NCBI RefSeq assembly: GCF_004103715.1
Contig: NZ_CP035282.1
Coordinates: 2,718,673-2,782,672 of the forward strand
DNA length: 64,000 bases
Direction: 5' to 3'
Origin: Acidilutibacter cellobiosedens
GTDB taxonomy: Bacteria; Bacillota; Clostridia; Tissierellales; Acidilutibacteraceae
Positions 62,677-64,000 of this stretch are shown piece after piece. Numbering within the stretch: the stretch's first letter is position 1; every line of letters begins with the position of its first letter. The notes under the pieces were generated by a model. The model made no database searches and had not been told where the DNA came from. It was given only the letters and a program-made list of their open reading frames with translations. A program made the translations under genes and the position numbers.

Positions 62677-64000
62677 TTATTCTTCGCTTTTACTTAAAAG
62701 TTCAAGGGGTTCCGCTTTTAAATTATTTTTAATGAATATTAATGAAATAACAAAAGATACAATAACCACCCCGAGGCATACTACAACCGGCGTCATGGGA
62801 TTTGCCGATACGTTGATTTCACTTAAATTCGCCATCTTATCGGAATTGTTTACCCAATTGCTGAAAGCCGTGCTGTACAATTCCGTTTCCATGTTTGTCG
62901 ACTTCGACATAATAAAATCTGCCGTCTTAAATCCGGCAAAACTTCCTGTAACTGCCCCTATGGATATAATTATAAGAATACCGTAGAGCATGGACAGTGT
63001 ACATTCCTTCCTGTTCATACCGAGAGAACGTTCTATTGCCGTACGCTTCTTCTGCTTCGAAATGAACAAAAATACGAAGAAAAACAGTATCGCCAGTGTC
63101 GTCGCCCCGCTTACCGCTACCAAAACTACGGCTACCGTTTTCAGATTCTGCATTCCTGAAGACAGCTTTTCATACCCTCCGTCATAAAATTCCACCTCCA
63201 AATTGCTGATGCCTAAAGCTTTGAATTTCTCCATGTATTCCTTTGTCGTCCCGTTGGGTATCTGAAAACATGTGTTGTATCCCTTCATGGGGCCGTAGCC
63301 TACAATGTTGTTTTCGTCGCTGTTTTTCACGGATTTTGAAGGGATAACCACCGCATTCCTTCCCAGTTCATACCCTGTGGGTTCTGCTTCCGTATTGGCG
63401 GTATTGCTGTAAAATCCTACAATTTTATAATTGCTGTCCTCAAAGACCGGATATTCTTCTCCTTGGGCATTGAGAAGCCCGAAATCCGACACAGTACCAT
63501 TTGCCCTAAATATCTGACTTGCCGATTTTTCATAATCTGCATAATACAGTTTAAGATTTAAATTATCTCCTACTTTTAAATTGTTTATTTGAGCAAATTT
63601 CCAATGTATAATACATACCTTATCACCTTCTTCGTACTCTTCCTTTGTGATATCACGTCCGTCACAAATAGATGCACTTCCTTGGTTAAACTCCATCAGA
63701 AACTCCGTCTTGTTTGTAGGAACAACGGGAAAGGTATCTTCGAAAAATCTGTCTTCTGCCTTTCCTAAGTTTTCCCATTTCTTTACTTTCTCAGTTTCAT
63801 AAAAATTATCAGTAACTTCTTCCCACTTTTCAGAAAGCATATCTTCCCCCGCAACCGTTTCTCCCTTCTTATTCCTTTGGGTTGAAATAGTAAGATTTTC
63901 CGGAATAAATTCATAAGATCTTTCCATATAAGAATCCTTATGTTCATTAGGAATTTGTTCAATAAATGTTATATATGTTTTTCCTTTCTCCAACAATCCC
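62677..64000 (-). CDS. FtsX-type ABC transporter permease, partial
   Basis: The frame stays open to the right edge, so the N-terminus is outside the window; about 441 residues are seen. The first ~280 are an extracellular MacB-like periplasmic domain; residues ~290-430 hold three membrane helices with the FtsX pattern (KKRTAIERSLGMNRKECTLSMLYG). The visible Met is a TTG, not a true start. This gene looks more GC-rich than its neighbours: bases 63001-63120 contain 56 G/C out of 120. Stop at 62677. Possible transfer or a different expression need. Confidence 0.85.
   Translation of the reverse strand, partial: GLLEKGKTYITFIEQIPNEHKDSYMERSYEFIPENLTISTQRNKKGETVAGEDMLSEKWEEVTDNFYETEKVKKWENLGKAEDRFFEDTFPVVPTNKTEFLMEFNQGSASICDGRDITKEEYEEGDKVCIIHWKFAQINNLKVGDNLNLKLYYADYEKSASQIFRANGTVSDFGLLNAQGEEYPVFEDSNYKIVGFYSNTANTEAEPTGYELGRNAVVIPSKSVKNSDENNIVGYGPMKGYNTCFQIPNGTTKEYMEKFKALGISNLEVEFYDGGYEKLSSGMQNLKTVAVVLVAVSGATTLAILFFFVFLFISKQKKRTAIERSLGMNRKECTLSMLYGILIIISIGAVTGSFAGFKTADFIMSKSTNMETELYSTAFSNWVNNSDKMANLSEINVSANPMTPVVVCLGVVIVSFVISLIFIKNNLKAEPLELLSKSEE

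Noticed and set aside
1-64000. CRISPR array, prophage, rRNA or intact insertion sequence
   Set aside because: No tandem spacer-repeat pattern, phage structural gene, rRNA or transposase frame was found.

Overview
The window is AT-rich DNA of a low-GC, Gram-positive anaerobe. I read it as a spore-forming, amino-acid-fermenting member of the Clostridia/Tissierellia. The signs are grdX-trxB-trxA (the head of a glycine reductase operon) at the left edge, genes for one-carbon, glycine and methionine breakdown, a Spo0E-like phosphatase, VanW and GerMN proteins, and a SigK-like promoter. This placement is inferred from gene content. There is no rRNA, prophage or CRISPR array, and only one tRNA.

Layout. 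1-6.6 kb: trxA, trxB and grdX, with trmL and a HAD phosphatase, then a complete siderophore/cobalamin-type importer whose ATPase carries an extra C-terminal domain. 6.7-17 kb: housekeeping and envelope genes (LCAT-like hydrolase, DUF2225, VanW, an FtsA-like ATPase with a long repeat tail, nth, ylxP, kbl, queG, rodA). 17-26 kb: an orphan SsuB-type ATPase and, 7.5 kb away, an orphan SsuC-type permease; between them a 2-hydroxyacid dehydrogenase, nudC, an S41 lipoprotein, a PadR/DUF1700/DUF4097 operon and a large helix-turn-helix protein of unknown role. 26-40 kb: map, a TPR protein, then a glycine/C1 block: FNT transporter, folD, fchA, fhs, an AraC-type response regulator with a cupin-PocR histidine kinase, an Na+/alanine-glycine symporter, glyA, an alpha/beta hydrolase and methionine gamma-lyase. 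40-54 kb: Zn/Cd ATPase with an ArsR-type operator, PAP2 phosphatase, UvrD-like helicase, GerMN lipoprotein, DMT exporter, several very small genes, tRNA-Lys(CTT), an adenylate-forming enzyme and DegV. 54-64 kb: GH18 hydrolase, pepT, membrane and lipoprotein genes, cardiolipin synthase, typA, and an FtsX-type permease cut by the right edge.

How it may work together: glycine (imported, or made from serine and threonine through glyA and kbl) can be reduced by glycine reductase using TrxB/TrxA electrons, while fhs, fchA, folD and glyA connect formate and serine/glycine through tetrahydrofolate. The kinase/regulator pair lies inside this block. glyA and the neighbouring hydrolase gene share a duplicated upstream module with two 10-bp direct repeats, a plausible target for the AraC-type regulator.

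The signals least explained by standard annotation are (a) this sensor/regulator and its duplicated upstream module, (b) a four-copy intergenic repeat, (c) a copy of the nudC 3' end inserted in front of the S41 gene and flanked by a 13-bp direct repeat, and (d) several short genes of 24-58 codons. Start codons were chosen by ribosome-binding-site spacing and often differ from the longest open frame.
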